From Candidatus Geothermarchaeum rappei (GTDB taxonomy: Archaea > Thermoproteota > Nitrososphaeria > Geothermarchaeales > JDFR-13), in NCBI GenBank assembly GCA_002011085.2, contig MTMB02000001.1:1277627-1341626 (forward strand): a stretch of 64,000 nt of DNA, given 5' to 3'. A program made the position numbers and the translations under genes. Below are positions 37,480-46,786 of this stretch, piece after piece; position 1 is the first letter of the stretch, and each line of letters begins with the position of its first letter. Under the pieces are notes generated by a model. That model was not told where the DNA came from. It did no database searches and saw only the letters and a list, made by a program, of their open reading frames with translations.

Positions 37480-37968
37480 ATGAAGAATATGAAGGTCAAG
37501 CAGATAAGTAAGAAAAACTATAAGATGATCATAGAGTCCATTAGGAAAAAGGGTGTTGATCCTCATCTCCCAAAGACTAAGAACGTGAAGTCTATTGTTA
37601 CAAAGAAGGGTGAGTTGATATACGTGGATGATGAGCCTACGATAATATACGCTGGTGGAGAGTATCTGCCATTCATCGGTAGCCTAGGGAAATTCCGGGG
37701 ATTAAAGAAAATTGTTGTCGACACCGGCGCCGTGAAGTATCTTACAAATGGCGCGGATGTCATGCGGCCGGGAATAGTTGATTGGGAGGAATTTAATAAG
37801 GGAGATATCGTTGTCGTACACGTGGAGAAATATGATACACCTATTATGATAGGTAGAGCTCTAATTGACTCAAAGGATCTTGAGGAGATGGAGAGAGGGA
37901 AGGTTATAGAGAATCTCCACCATGTTGGAGACGTGTTCTGGGAAGCCTCTAAAAGAGAAAAATATTAA
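37480..37968 (+). CDS. PUA domain protein (MCT-1/Tma20-like)
   Basis: LKKIVVDTGAVKYLTNGADVMRPGIVDWEEFNKGDIVVV. Confidence 0.85.
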   Translation: MKNMKVKQISKKNYKMIIESIRKKGVDPHLPKTKNVKSIVTKKGELIYVDDEPTIIYAGGEYLPFIGSLGKFRGLKKIVVDTGAVKYLTNGADVMRPGIVDWEEFNKGDIVVVHVEKYDTPIMIGRALIDSKDLEEMERGKVIENLHHVGDVFWEASKREKY

Positions 37969-37974
37969 TGCTGG

Positions 37975-38049
37975 TGGTGGACCCGCCGGGAATTGAACCC
38001 GGGACCTCCGCGTTGCGAGCGCGGCGTGCTACCACTACACCACGGGCCC
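37975..38049 (-). tRNA. tRNA-Ala(CGC), CCA encoded
   Basis: Acceptor GGGCCCG/CGGGTCC; anticodon arm CCGCG-CTCGCAA-CGCGG; T-arm CCGGG-TTCAATT-CCCGG. Confidence 0.92.
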
Positions 38050-38198
38050 ACGTATCATTAGGAATTCTAGATAAATTAGGATTTGGAAATCCTAATTAAA
38101 CTTTAGTAGAGTATATGGAGTCTAATAGATAGGTAGGGAAAAGAATTTTTATTAATAAGGAAACTCTAAATATACATCTTGACTATATTAGGGCACAT

Positions 38199-38276
38199 GG
38201 CCGCGGTAGCTCAGCTTGGCAGAGCGCTCGGCTGTGGACCGAGAGGTCGAGGGTTCAAGTCCCTCCCGCGGCCCCA
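38199..38276 (+). tRNA. tRNA-His(GTG), G-1 and CCA encoded
   Basis: G-1 + GCCGCGG/CCGCGGC + C73; anticodon arm CTCGG-CTGTGGA-CCGAG; T-arm GAGGG-TTCAAGT-CCCTC. Confidence 0.94.
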
Positions 38277-38393
38277 CTAGAAAAGGTTCGGGTCCCGAGT
38301 AGATTGCTTTATTAGAGAAATTAGTATATTTAGGAGCTATCGATTGATCTATTACCTAGGACAATTATCAAATCTATGAAAATAATAAAAAAT

Positions 38394-40310
38394 TTAGGAT
38401 TGAGGCGTTGGCATAGGTATTGTAGAGTTATACAGTAGATCAGGTAGCTGATAAATATTGATTTGCCCTGTGGTCACTATATATAATATGTCGTCTATAT
38501 AGACTCCTCTTGTATATGGAGACCGGTACCAGTATGTCTCGTTCAATGTCCTCTCGATAGTCAACAGCCCAATTTTTTCAAGCCCTTCTTGAGACGCGTT
38601 TAGCATTAGATAGCCTTCCCTTAGCTTCTTAACACCTGTAGCTGGATCGATGTATACAGTGTCCTCTCTAACTGGTATGCCTACATAACCATACTTGTCT
38701 ATCTTCAGTATAGCTCGATGGTTATAAGCGGCCTCGCTCCACGCCCAGTCGGCCTCCTTATAAATAAGTTTACCGATCTCCTTTGGATTTGACGGGTCAC
38801 TTACGTCGAAGAGGCTTAGTTTTAACCGCATTATCCTAGTCTGGTTATCCACTTCGTATCCTATTCCCAACACTAGGTTGTTCCAGAGCGGTTGCAACAT
38901 ACTGCTGAATCCAGGTATTTTTAGTTCACCGAGTATCTTGGGGCTAGTTGGGTTACTGAGGTCCATTACGAAGAACGGGTCTATCCTTCTAAATGTCACT
39001 AGATATGCATAGTCTCCCATAAACCTAGTTGCATATAACTGCTCTGACTCAGCAATACCAGTTATCGATCCGACAATATCCAGATCCATGTTAAGGACGA
39101 ATATATTTGTATAGGTCTCCACCCTAAAGGCAGGTCCTGTCCTGACCTCCTTCCATCCATATGTAGATACCCTTAAAAAGCCTTTATACTCATCAAGCTG
39201 GAGCTGGTTATTTATTGAGCCAGGGACCTCTCCAACTGCCTCTGGAGTAATGGTTAGGCCATCGACGCTAAACCTGTATATCTTTGTCATCGACTTATAC
39301 TCGTTTCTCGAAAAGACATTCGACTTCCACTCAGGCTGGGTAAGGTATATGTTGTTGTAGGACATGTAGAGCACGTTTGTATATCCTGTTAATACGGTTA
39401 CATAGTCATAGTCGAATGACTCCAAGTCAAAAGCAAATAATATAGTGTACTGGAAACCAGTGTCCTTCATGTCGCCACTATAGTATATCTCATTGGGATC
39501 AATGTCGTATTTATCACCATCGATATAGTAGGTGGGTAACACAAGTTCTTGGATCTCCTTCTCATAATTATAGACATGAGTCGGCTCAGTAATTACAAGG
39601 TATAATATATTGTCTAGTAGCCTATTGTCATTTATCCATCCTGTGAATGATATGTTCTTAACAAGTTCAGGCGTCTCCCTATCCTGTATATCATAGATAT
39701 ATACGGATGTAATCGGCATTGAAGGCATTGGCATCAATGCCTTAGGCTCGGCTGAAGTATCTACAGTCTCAACTGCCGGTGCAGCTCCCTCTAATATATA
39801 GTATCTGCCCCATTCAGCCACGGCTATAAGCCTATCCTTATAGACGTAGACACCGCCTATTGGAGTATTATTTATAGTTATTACTGATACTACACCAGCA
39901 TCATCCAGCGGATATGCCTTGACTATAATTATCCTATTGTCGGAGACTAGGTAAATGTATTCTCCATCCGTCTTTACATGATCCACTTCATCGATGCCCT
40001 CCACCTGGACATTCGTCTGGCTGAAATCAACTTCCGAAGGACCCTTGGCACCAATGCCGGCGGCAGGTGTCTCGGCCTGAGACTCCAGCACCATTACACC
40101 AGGCATCCTAATACCTGGATACCACTCTTTAAGAGTATTCGCCTCTAAGAAAAACTCTAGCTCTCCCGTGTTTCTAAAGGTCTTTAGACCCTCAAGACTC
40201 CTAGGTAGTAGGTTTAATTGGGGTAGTGCAAACAATCCTATTGTAATAGATGCTACAAGCAGCACTGTAAGCAGTAACGCAATCGATTTTTTCTCCACTA
40301 TTATCACCAC
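38394..40310 (-). CDS. Secreted/membrane-anchored beta-propeller domain protein (PF09826-like)
   Basis: Signal/TM IALLLTVLLVASITIGLFAL; VDFSQTNVQVEGIDEVDHVKTDGEYIYLVSDNRIIIVKAYP. Confidence 0.82.
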   Translation of the reverse strand: MVIIVEKKSIALLLTVLLVASITIGLFALPQLNLLPRSLEGLKTFRNTGELEFFLEANTLKEWYPGIRMPGVMVLESQAETPAAGIGAKGPSEVDFSQTNVQVEGIDEVDHVKTDGEYIYLVSDNRIIIVKAYPLDDAGVVSVITINNTPIGGVYVYKDRLIAVAEWGRYYILEGAAPAVETVDTSAEPKALMPMPSMPITSVYIYDIQDRETPELVKNISFTGWINDNRLLDNILYLVITEPTHVYNYEKEIQELVLPTYYIDGDKYDIDPNEIYYSGDMKDTGFQYTILFAFDLESFDYDYVTVLTGYTNVLYMSYNNIYLTQPEWKSNVFSRNEYKSMTKIYRFSVDGLTITPEAVGEVPGSINNQLQLDEYKGFLRVSTYGWKEVRTGPAFRVETYTNIFVLNMDLDIVGSITGIAESEQLYATRFMGDYAYLVTFRRIDPFFVMDLSNPTSPKILGELKIPGFSSMLQPLWNNLVLGIGYEVDNQTRIMRLKLSLFDVSDPSNPKEIGKLIYKEADWAWSEAAYNHRAILKIDKYGYVGIPVREDTVYIDPATGVKKLREGYLMLNASQEGLEKIGLLTIERTLNETYWYRSPYTRGVYIDDILYIVTTGQINIYQLPDLLYNSTIPMPTPQS

Positions 40311-40319
40311 CTAATATAT

Positions 40320-40358
40320 GGGTGTTATCTATACATGACTCTAACATATTGAACACCC
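40320..40358. promoter_or_regulatory. Candidate divergent operator: inverted repeat GGGTGTT...AACACCC
   Basis: 7-bp perfect inverted repeat (40320-40326 / 40352-40358) in the short gap between divergent beta-propeller and HTH genes. Confidence 0.35.
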
Positions 40359-40364
40359 AGGGAA

Positions 40365-40862
40365 ATGCTGTTTAAACATTTTGAACTCTATAACCCGTGG
40401 CTAAACGATGGTGAGTTAATTACTGTCTATAGTAATTACATATTTTGTATGAAGGATTTACAGGGTACAACGCTGAGAGTATACTTGCATATCCTGAGAA
40501 GTGGTAGGGAGAGAATTGGAGTCCGTGAACTGATGCGTGAGATGAATATGAAGACTCCTAGCCATGCATATTATCACCTGGATAAACTCGTTTCCATGGG
40601 GCTTTTGGAGAAGAAATATGGTGATTATTATATTGTAAAGAATGTTAAGATAGACTACCTAAAGGAATTCGTGTTCATAGGAAGCAGTTTAATCCCGAAA
40701 TTCATATTTTACTCTGTATTTTTCATGGTGATACTCATATACAGCATCTTGTTTCCACGGCCACACGAGTTATACTGGTATATTACAGTTGTATCTTCAG
40801 TAGCTGGATCATTGGTGGCGATATATGAGTCTATAATTAGCCTGAGGAAGATAAGGCTGTAG
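40365..40862 (+). CDS. Winged-helix HTH protein with two C-terminal TM helices
   Basis: GVRELMREMNMKTPSHAYYHLDKLVSMGLLEKKYGDYYIVKN then FIFYSVFFMVILIYSILF and WYITVVSSVAGSLVAIYE. Confidence 0.72.
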   Translation: MLFKHFELYNPWLNDGELITVYSNYIFCMKDLQGTTLRVYLHILRSGRERIGVRELMREMNMKTPSHAYYHLDKLVSMGLLEKKYGDYYIVKNVKIDYLKEFVFIGSSLIPKFIFYSVFFMVILIYSILFPRPHELYWYITVVSSVAGSLVAIYESIISLRKIRL

Positions 40863-40865
40863 CTG

Positions 40866-40914
40866 TTCAAATGTTTAGAGTAAATACGCTATTCAAACAT
40901 TAATATGTTTAGAG
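40866..40914. promoter_or_regulatory. Candidate operator: two copies of TTCAAA...TGTTTAGAG upstream of 40925 gene
   Basis: TTCAAATGTTTAGAG (40866-40880) and TTCAAACATTAATATGTTTAGAG (40892-40914); AAACAT-TAAT-ATGTTT inverted repeat. Confidence 0.35.
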
Positions 40915-40924
40915 AGGAGGAGGA

Positions 40925-41500
40925 ATGGTGAGTAAAAGTCTAATGATACACATAGGGGCTGCGGCGATACTGGCTATTGTAGTCATATTTGGCTCCACAT
41001 ACCTATATAATAATATTGCTTCATATGACATCATCTATACTAGCGAGAGCCTATCTCCTGGGAACATGGAGAGCATGAACCAGGCTGAGCAGCCTCTGGA
41101 AACTGCGCCATTAAACAGCCAGAAAAGCGCTGAGGCATCGGATATGCCTATATTACTTATATATATAGAGTATCCACTGAACTCGACTCTTAATACGAGG
41201 ATAACTATCTATGTTGAGACCATAACCCTGACTTTTGAAGATGGATCGGTTTACGACGTTCCAGTAAACAGGCTGGTATCCAGGATGGTATCCATAATAC
41301 CCGGTGAAAAAAAGCTGGTTGCAGCAGTACCTATTCCCATAGCTAGGGTCACTAAGGTTACTTTACAATTGGGGGATAACATGGAGGTCAACGGGGAATT
41401 TGTGAAGCTGAGGAGCCCAGCCTCATCCTGGGAAGGAACCCTATATCTAGATATGGGTTCTAATGTTGAGGTAACGATATCCATCAACCAATTTATTTAG
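40925..41500 (+). CDS. Membrane-anchored hypothetical protein (signal/TM N-terminus)
   Basis: N-terminal IHIGAAAILAIVVIFGSTYLY then extracytoplasmic beta-rich region; family unknown. Confidence 0.55.
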   Translation: MVSKSLMIHIGAAAILAIVVIFGSTYLYNNIASYDIIYTSESLSPGNMESMNQAEQPLETAPLNSQKSAEASDMPILLIYIEYPLNSTLNTRITIYVETITLTFEDGSVYDVPVNRLVSRMVSIIPGEKKLVAAVPIPIARVTKVTLQLGDNMEVNGEFVKLRSPASSWEGTLYLDMGSNVEVTISINQFI

Positions 41501-41512
41501 AAGCTTATATAG

Positions 41513-41598
41513 AGCCCCGGGCGGGTTTCGAACCCGCGACCTCTGGCTTTCTGGCGTAAGATACCAAGCCAGCGCTCTACCGACTGAGCTACCGGGGC
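41513..41598 (-). tRNA. tRNA-Thr(GGT) with 13-nt intron
   Basis: Acceptor GCCCCGG/CCGGGGC; anticodon arm CTGGC-TTGGTA[TCTTACGCCAGAA]A-GCCAG; T-arm GCGGG-TTCGAAA-CCCGC. Confidence 0.92.
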
Positions 41599-41702
41599 GT
41601 TTAACTTGTCTACACTACTTTCCAACTCTTAATTTATACATCATAATTCTTTTTATATTTTAATCTGATTCATAGATACACTAATTTTTGAGTGGATAGG
41701 AT

Positions 41703-42533
41703 ATGGTGACACATGCCATAATACCTGCTGCGGGATTGGGGACCAGAGTCCTACCTGCATCTAAAGCCATCCCCAAGGAGATGTTTCCCATTCCCCATAG
41801 GTTTGGAGATAGGTACATGCTTTACCCAATGATACACCTCATATTTGATACTCTATATAAAGTGGGTATTAGGAACTTCTGTTTTGTCATAAGCCCTAGT
41901 AAAGAGGAAATTAAGGAGTATTTCAAGCCAGATCAGGAGTTTATAGACAACTTAATTGATTTAGGCAAGGAGGATGAGGCTAAGGCTCTCAGAGAATTCT
42001 ATGATAGGGTAACTCATTGTAAGATTGGTTTCAGGGTTCAAGAGGAGCCCCTGGGAGTTGGAGACGCTGTTCTAAGGGGAAAAGAGTTTGTCGGAAACAA
42101 TAATTTTATGATTAACATGGGTGATGACCTGATTCTAGGCGATGAAGGTAATGTATACAGAGAGATGATAGATATTTTCATCTCCAAGGAAGTAGATGGA
42201 GTCGTGCTTGTAAAGGAAGTTGAGGATCCCAGGCATTATGGAGTAGTTATTGGAAAGGAGGTGAAAGAATCTCTGTATAAGGTTGAAGAGATCATTGAGA
42301 AGCCTAAAACCCCGGTCTCAAACCTAGCCATACTAGGGATATACGTATTGAAACCATGGATATTCCATGTTATGGAGGAGATGAGGGGAAGTGGAGGCTG
42401 GGAATTAACCGATGCAGTTGATGAGATGGCTAAAAGAGGAGAGATGCTTGCATATAAAGTGGAAAACATCCGTAGGATAGATATTGGGAGGGTGGAGACC
42501 TACATAGATCTATTTAAAGACATTAAGCTATAG
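41703..42533 (+). CDS. galU: UTP--glucose-1-phosphate uridylyltransferase
   Basis: HAIIPAAGLGTRVLPASKAIPKEMFPI; EPLGVGDAVLRGKEFVG; GGWELTDAVDEMAKRGE. Confidence 0.94.
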   Translation: MVTHAIIPAAGLGTRVLPASKAIPKEMFPIPHRFGDRYMLYPMIHLIFDTLYKVGIRNFCFVISPSKEEIKEYFKPDQEFIDNLIDLGKEDEAKALREFYDRVTHCKIGFRVQEEPLGVGDAVLRGKEFVGNNNFMINMGDDLILGDEGNVYREMIDIFISKEVDGVVLVKEVEDPRHYGVVIGKEVKESLYKVEEIIEKPKTPVSNLAILGIYVLKPWIFHVMEEMRGSGGWELTDAVDEMAKRGEMLAYKVENIRRIDIGRVETYIDLFKDIKL

Positions 42534-42622
42534 TGGCGCCGGGAGTGGGATTCGAACCCACGCGGGCCAGGAGGCCCATGGGCTCTCAAGGCCCACCCCT
42601 TGGTCCGCTCGGGCATCCCGGC
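42534..42622 (-). tRNA. tRNA-Ser(TGA), CCA encoded
   Basis: Acceptor GCCGGGA/TCCCGGC; anticodon arm TGGGC-CTTGAGA-GCCCA; long variable arm; T-arm GTGGG-TTCGAAT-CCCAC; GCCA 3' end. Confidence 0.93.
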
Positions 42623-42684
42623 ATCCAGAACTCTATTATACATGTAGAGAAATTAATTATTTAAAAGCTTATTATAAACCTTCT

Positions 42685-43716
42685 CTAGACAGATTCCGAG
42701 GACCTTTTCCACATAGGTGGATAGATTCCCTTTTCCATAACTACCCTTTCTGTGAGAGCGGCGACACCCTTATCAAGAGACCTTAGTTCTTCAGCTGTAT
42801 ATTTAGATAATGCAACTGCAATTGCCTCACCCTTTCTAGTTATGAGGATGACCCGCTTATCCCTCTCCACATCATCTGTAAAAGCCATTATACCAGGTAT
42901 CTTAAGCTGGGCACCATATACTATAGATGCTACCGCTGTATCCTTAACGATAATCTTAGGAAAGTCTTTAAACACATACTCCATTGGAACAACTACCTTT
43001 CTCATTAGGCTGAAGTCATCTTCCTCATCCCATAGGTATTTAGCGCCCACAAGATCATAGAGAGAGGCTAAACGATCCTTCTCGTGGAAGGGGCCTGCCC
43101 TTACACGCCTAAGCTCAGCCAGGTGAGCGCCACATCCTAGGATTAGACCTATATCATGCGCTAGCTTCCTGACATAGAAGCCGGATTCACAGTCTATATG
43201 GAATAATATATCCCTACCTTCTATCTCCAAGATCTCTAAACTATATATTGCTCTTGTCCTAAGACGGCGTCTCACAGAACTCCTCTGGGGAGGTTTCTGG
43301 TATATTCGGCCTTTAAACAGGCTAAATACCCTCCTTAACTCTTCTTCATCCACATCCGAATGAAGATGTATAATACCGACATACTCTTTTGAGGAGCCAA
43401 CAATATATCTCATGACAAGTGTCGCCTTTTCCAAGCCTATCGGTAACACCCCAGTCACCATTGGATCGAGTGTCCCTCCATGCCCCGTCTTCGAGACACC
43501 AAGTATCCGCTTGACCCAGGCTGCAACTTGGTGACTAGTTGGCCCCGGAGGCTTATCCAGATTCACCGCCCCATATCGAATATAGATCTCAGGGGGGCGT
43601 TCCCAAGGAAGAAAACCGAATCCAAGCTCATCTTCCTCAGACTTTATAATAAGGTTTTGACCATCCTTCAAGAGCCATTTTATATCCTGTATATAATCGC
43701 TACTCATTGGAGACAA
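42685..43716 (-). CDS. cbf5: tRNA/rRNA pseudouridine synthase Cbf5/TruB family
   Basis: DKPPGPTSHQVAAWVKRILGVSKTGHGGTLDPMVTGVLPIGLEKAT; C-terminal PUA domain. Confidence 0.96.
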   Translation of the reverse strand: MSPMSSDYIQDIKWLLKDGQNLIIKSEEDELGFGFLPWERPPEIYIRYGAVNLDKPPGPTSHQVAAWVKRILGVSKTGHGGTLDPMVTGVLPIGLEKATLVMRYIVGSSKEYVGIIHLHSDVDEEELRRVFSLFKGRIYQKPPQRSSVRRRLRTRAIYSLEILEIEGRDILFHIDCESGFYVRKLAHDIGLILGCGAHLAELRRVRAGPFHEKDRLASLYDLVGAKYLWDEEDDFSLMRKVVVPMEYVFKDFPKIIVKDTAVASIVYGAQLKIPGIMAFTDDVERDKRVILITRKGEAIAVALSKYTAEELRSLDKGVAALTERVVMEKGIYPPMWKRSSESV

Positions 43717-44257
43717 CCTTCAGATACCCGTCTATAATTGAGAACAATACATTCTTAACAGACTCATAGTCATAGGGATGTGTCGAGATAACGAAATCAT
43801 ATATCGATAGATCGTTTAAATCAATATTATAGTATCTTTTAAACCGCTTTATCTCCGACTCCTCCCTAGCAATGGTCTCTCTATGGACCTCCTCATAATC
43901 CCTGTTCTCTCTATCCGCGATCCTACGTATCCTGACTTCCTTAGGCGCCTTCAACCATATCTTTATATGCGCGATGTCTTTAAGCATCCAGCCCGATAAT
44001 AGGGCGTCGGCCACTACACCGCCCTCCATAGCTAGCTTCTTAAGCCTACTATCTATCATCTCATCGATCTCTGGAGACTCCTCAGCTAGACGTGAGAGCT
44101 CCTCTAGGGTTAGACCCATTTCCTCAGCAATCTTCCTGAACACCATCCCTGAGGAAATAACCTTTAGACCATATTTTTCAGCAATATCCCTAGCTAGGCT
44201 ACTCTTACCCGTTCCATGGAACCCAGATAATGCTATGATTACTTTCCTAGCCTTCAT
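43700..44257 (-). CDS. cmk: Cytidylate kinase, archaeal type
   Basis: IALSGFHGTGKSSLARDIAEKYGLKVISSGMVFRKIAEEMG. Confidence 0.93.
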   Translation of the reverse strand: MKARKVIIALSGFHGTGKSSLARDIAEKYGLKVISSGMVFRKIAEEMGLTLEELSRLAEESPEIDEMIDSRLKKLAMEGGVVADALLSGWMLKDIAHIKIWLKAPKEVRIRRIADRENRDYEEVHRETIAREESEIKRFKRYYNIDLNDLSIYDFVISTHPYDYESVKNVLFSIIDGYLKVVSNE

Positions 44258-44312
44258 TGTTAGAAGTAAAATATGGTGAAATCTCTTAAAAACTTAACCA
44301 TAAACAGGCGAT

Positions 44313-44768
44313 CTACACATCGGGTAGAAGCAGTTTCCTCAGCAATACACCAAACCAGAAGGATGCGAGGATATACCAACCGAAGAAATTAAGGGCGGAG
44401 CCAAGGTATGGGAGGGGTATCGGCATGACTATGAAAGCCCCCATCTCGCCGTAGACTCCGCTTAGCCACCACCACATAAGCCAGAAAAGTCCAAAGGTGA
44501 ATATGAGTGGCCTGAATGCCTTCATAGAGATCTCTGCCTCCATCTTCTTCATGCTCTGAATCTTTTTCTCAAGCTTCTTAAGCTGCTTCTCATCCTTGCG
44601 TTTAGTGGCCTCCATATATTCCTTCCTAACTGTACTGATGAACTTCTTTTTCTCAATATAGTCTGGAGTATATACAAGGTATTTGTTTAGAATGTTGGAT
44701 ATGAGGTTCATTATAAAGGCTACACCCATGATAACTAGTATAGCGGTTAGCGGATCATGTAGATTCAT
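44313..44768 (-). CDS. DUF106 / EMC3-TMCO1-like Oxa1-superfamily membrane protein
   Basis: Position between adk and cmk; MKKMEAEISMKAFRPLIFTFGLFWLMWWWLSGVYG. Confidence 0.88.
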   Translation of the reverse strand: MNLHDPLTAILVIMGVAFIMNLISNILNKYLVYTPDYIEKKKFISTVRKEYMEATKRKDEKQLKKLEKKIQSMKKMEAEISMKAFRPLIFTFGLFWLMWWWLSGVYGEMGAFIVMPIPLPYLGSALNFFGWYILASFWFGVLLRKLLLPDV

Positions 44769-45361
44769 AGTTCATCAGCCAATTTCCTCAAAACTTTATA
44801 GATGGCGTCCGCAGCCTCCTCAGCCTTACCAGTATGATTGGCCACAAAGATCACTGGGCTACTTGTAAATACGCTTAGGGCTGCGGCTAAACACCTATTA
44901 TAGTTTAGATCGTCTATAATTGATTCACGGCTCTCCATCTCCCTTATTCTGGTTTTATCACTTAGCCGTCGCTCAATAATCTCCTCTGGTTCCGCCTCTA
45001 CCACGATAATTTGCTTAACATCTAAAGCACTTAGGTTATTAACAGATAATCCAGGCCACCTCCCCCTTGGAGTCAATATAAATAAGTGGGTATCAACGAG
45101 TAGGAGATCGACTTCCTTAGACAATTCATATAGCTTTTCAGCGGCAAGTTTCTGAAGTCGAAGCTGTTCGGAGACCTTCAGCTTACGCATCTCATCCCTA
45201 TGATTAACAAGCTTATTCCTCAACGCCTCCTCAAGCATAACGGTACCATAGTTTACTAGCTCGACCTTAAGCCCCTCCTTCCTAAGCCGTTCAATGGCGA
45301 TATTAAGAACCGTGGACTTACCGACACCAGGTAATCCAGATACTATTACAACACCACCCAT
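44765..45361 (-). CDS. adkA: Adenylate kinase, archaeal AdkA type
   Basis: VVIVSGLPGVGKSTVLNIAIERL; LLVDTHLFILTPRGRWPGL. Confidence 0.92.
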   Translation of the reverse strand: MGGVVIVSGLPGVGKSTVLNIAIERLRKEGLKVELVNYGTVMLEEALRNKLVNHRDEMRKLKVSEQLRLQKLAAEKLYELSKEVDLLLVDTHLFILTPRGRWPGLSVNNLSALDVKQIIVVEAEPEEIIERRLSDKTRIREMESRESIIDDLNYNRCLAAALSVFTSSPVIFVANHTGKAEEAADAIYKVLRKLADEL

Positions 45362-45365
45362 ATGA

Positions 45366-46775
45366 CTACACCTTGATAAGCCTATGGATAGCTGGATACA
45401 TCTCCTCCAGCTGCTCCTTCATCAGCAGCTGGTAATACTGCATTAGTATATCTATCATAAGGAGGATACCCATTCCCCCACCGAATACACCGAATATCTG
45501 TGATAATGCGGCTATGACACCTACGAAGAAACCACCTACAACAGTGACCACAGGAATGTATTTCTTTAGGATGATGTTAATTGAATATGCCCTCCTCCTA
45601 AACCCAGGTATCTGCATTCCCGAGTCAATCAGCTGCTGAGACACCTTCTCAGGAGATAATCCGCCGACCTCAACCCATACTACAGCGAATATAATTGCCA
45701 TTATAATCATCATGATAGAGAATGTAGTAGTCCTAATTGGATCCGACACCGCTTGGAAATAGTCCTGGGGAGGCATTAGATAATACATAAGTCCTCCTGT
45801 GATCGTGTGATTCTCCATTTGAATAATCAAGTTAAATAGTGGATCTGCATTATTTGGATTAAATGAAGTCCAGAGGACTTGGGACATCAACTGGAGATCC
45901 ATTATCAAGGTAGACGCCAATATAATGGGAATGTTTGATACATATAGTAGCTTAATTGGATAGACGCTTCTAACACCCCGGTATCGGGCCATAGAGATAG
46001 GTATCTCAATACGGATACCTTCTGCATATAGTATGACGAATATAGTTACAAGAGTCGCTATAAACCCAAGTATACTGGGGAAGTTCGTAGGCCTGATAAG
46101 TGCAGATGCCCACTCACCGCTCATACCTTTGGAAATTAGATAGGGAATAAGACCATAGGGTAGTAACTCGCCGTTCTCCTGAACAGGGAGGACGCTAAAC
46201 AGGTTTAGGAATATGGCTTCCGCGACACCCACTGCGATGAAAAGACTAATTCCACTTCCAAGACCCCAGCCCTTTTGCACAAGCTCGTCCAGCAACATCA
46301 GGATTATAGTGGCTAAAATCAATTGTATAAATACAACGGTGATTATTGTAAAAGAAAACTGCTGAGGCTGAATCAAACCAGACATTATGAAGGCTGCAGC
46401 CTCGACAATAGTAACAATTATAGTGAGAAACTTGGTGGCTGCCGTGAATACAGCCCTATCCTCTGGGTCTGTGAAATCAAATCTTATTATTTCAGCGCCG
46501 GCCAAGAGCTGGAGAATAAGACCTGCAGTTACTATAGGCCCTATACCCAACTCTAGAAGAGAGCCTCTTTTAGACGCGAATATGATCCTCGCATATTTAA
46601 ACGGGTCCTGTGCACCTGCTGCTATGCCGAATAAGGGTATCTCACCCATTATCAGGTATAGGAGGAGGACGATGCCCGTCCAAATCAATTTGGTTCTTAG
46701 AGAAAGATGTTTCTTAGGCTTCTCAACCTCTGGTAAGATATACGCGATTTGCCTAAAAAACTTCTTTACAACCAT
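45366..46775 (-). CDS. secY: Preprotein translocase subunit SecY
   Basis: RLTLIW-type LRTKLIWTGIVLLLYLIMGEIPLFGI; ELVQKGWGLGSGISLFIAVGVAE; GFRRRAYSINIILKKYIP. Confidence 0.96.
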   Translation of the reverse strand: MVVKKFFRQIAYILPEVEKPKKHLSLRTKLIWTGIVLLLYLIMGEIPLFGIAAGAQDPFKYARIIFASKRGSLLELGIGPIVTAGLILQLLAGAEIIRFDFTDPEDRAVFTAATKFLTIIVTIVEAAAFIMSGLIQPQQFSFTIITVVFIQLILATIILMLLDELVQKGWGLGSGISLFIAVGVAEAIFLNLFSVLPVQENGELLPYGLIPYLISKGMSGEWASALIRPTNFPSILGFIATLVTIFVILYAEGIRIEIPISMARYRGVRSVYPIKLLYVSNIPIILASTLIMDLQLMSQVLWTSFNPNNADPLFNLIIQMENHTITGGLMYYLMPPQDYFQAVSDPIRTTTFSIMMIIMAIIFAVVWVEVGGLSPEKVSQQLIDSGMQIPGFRRRAYSINIILKKYIPVVTVVGGFFVGVIAALSQIFGVFGGGMGILLMIDILMQYYQLLMKEQLEEMYPAIHRLIKV

Positions 46776-46786
46776 CTTTCAACGAC

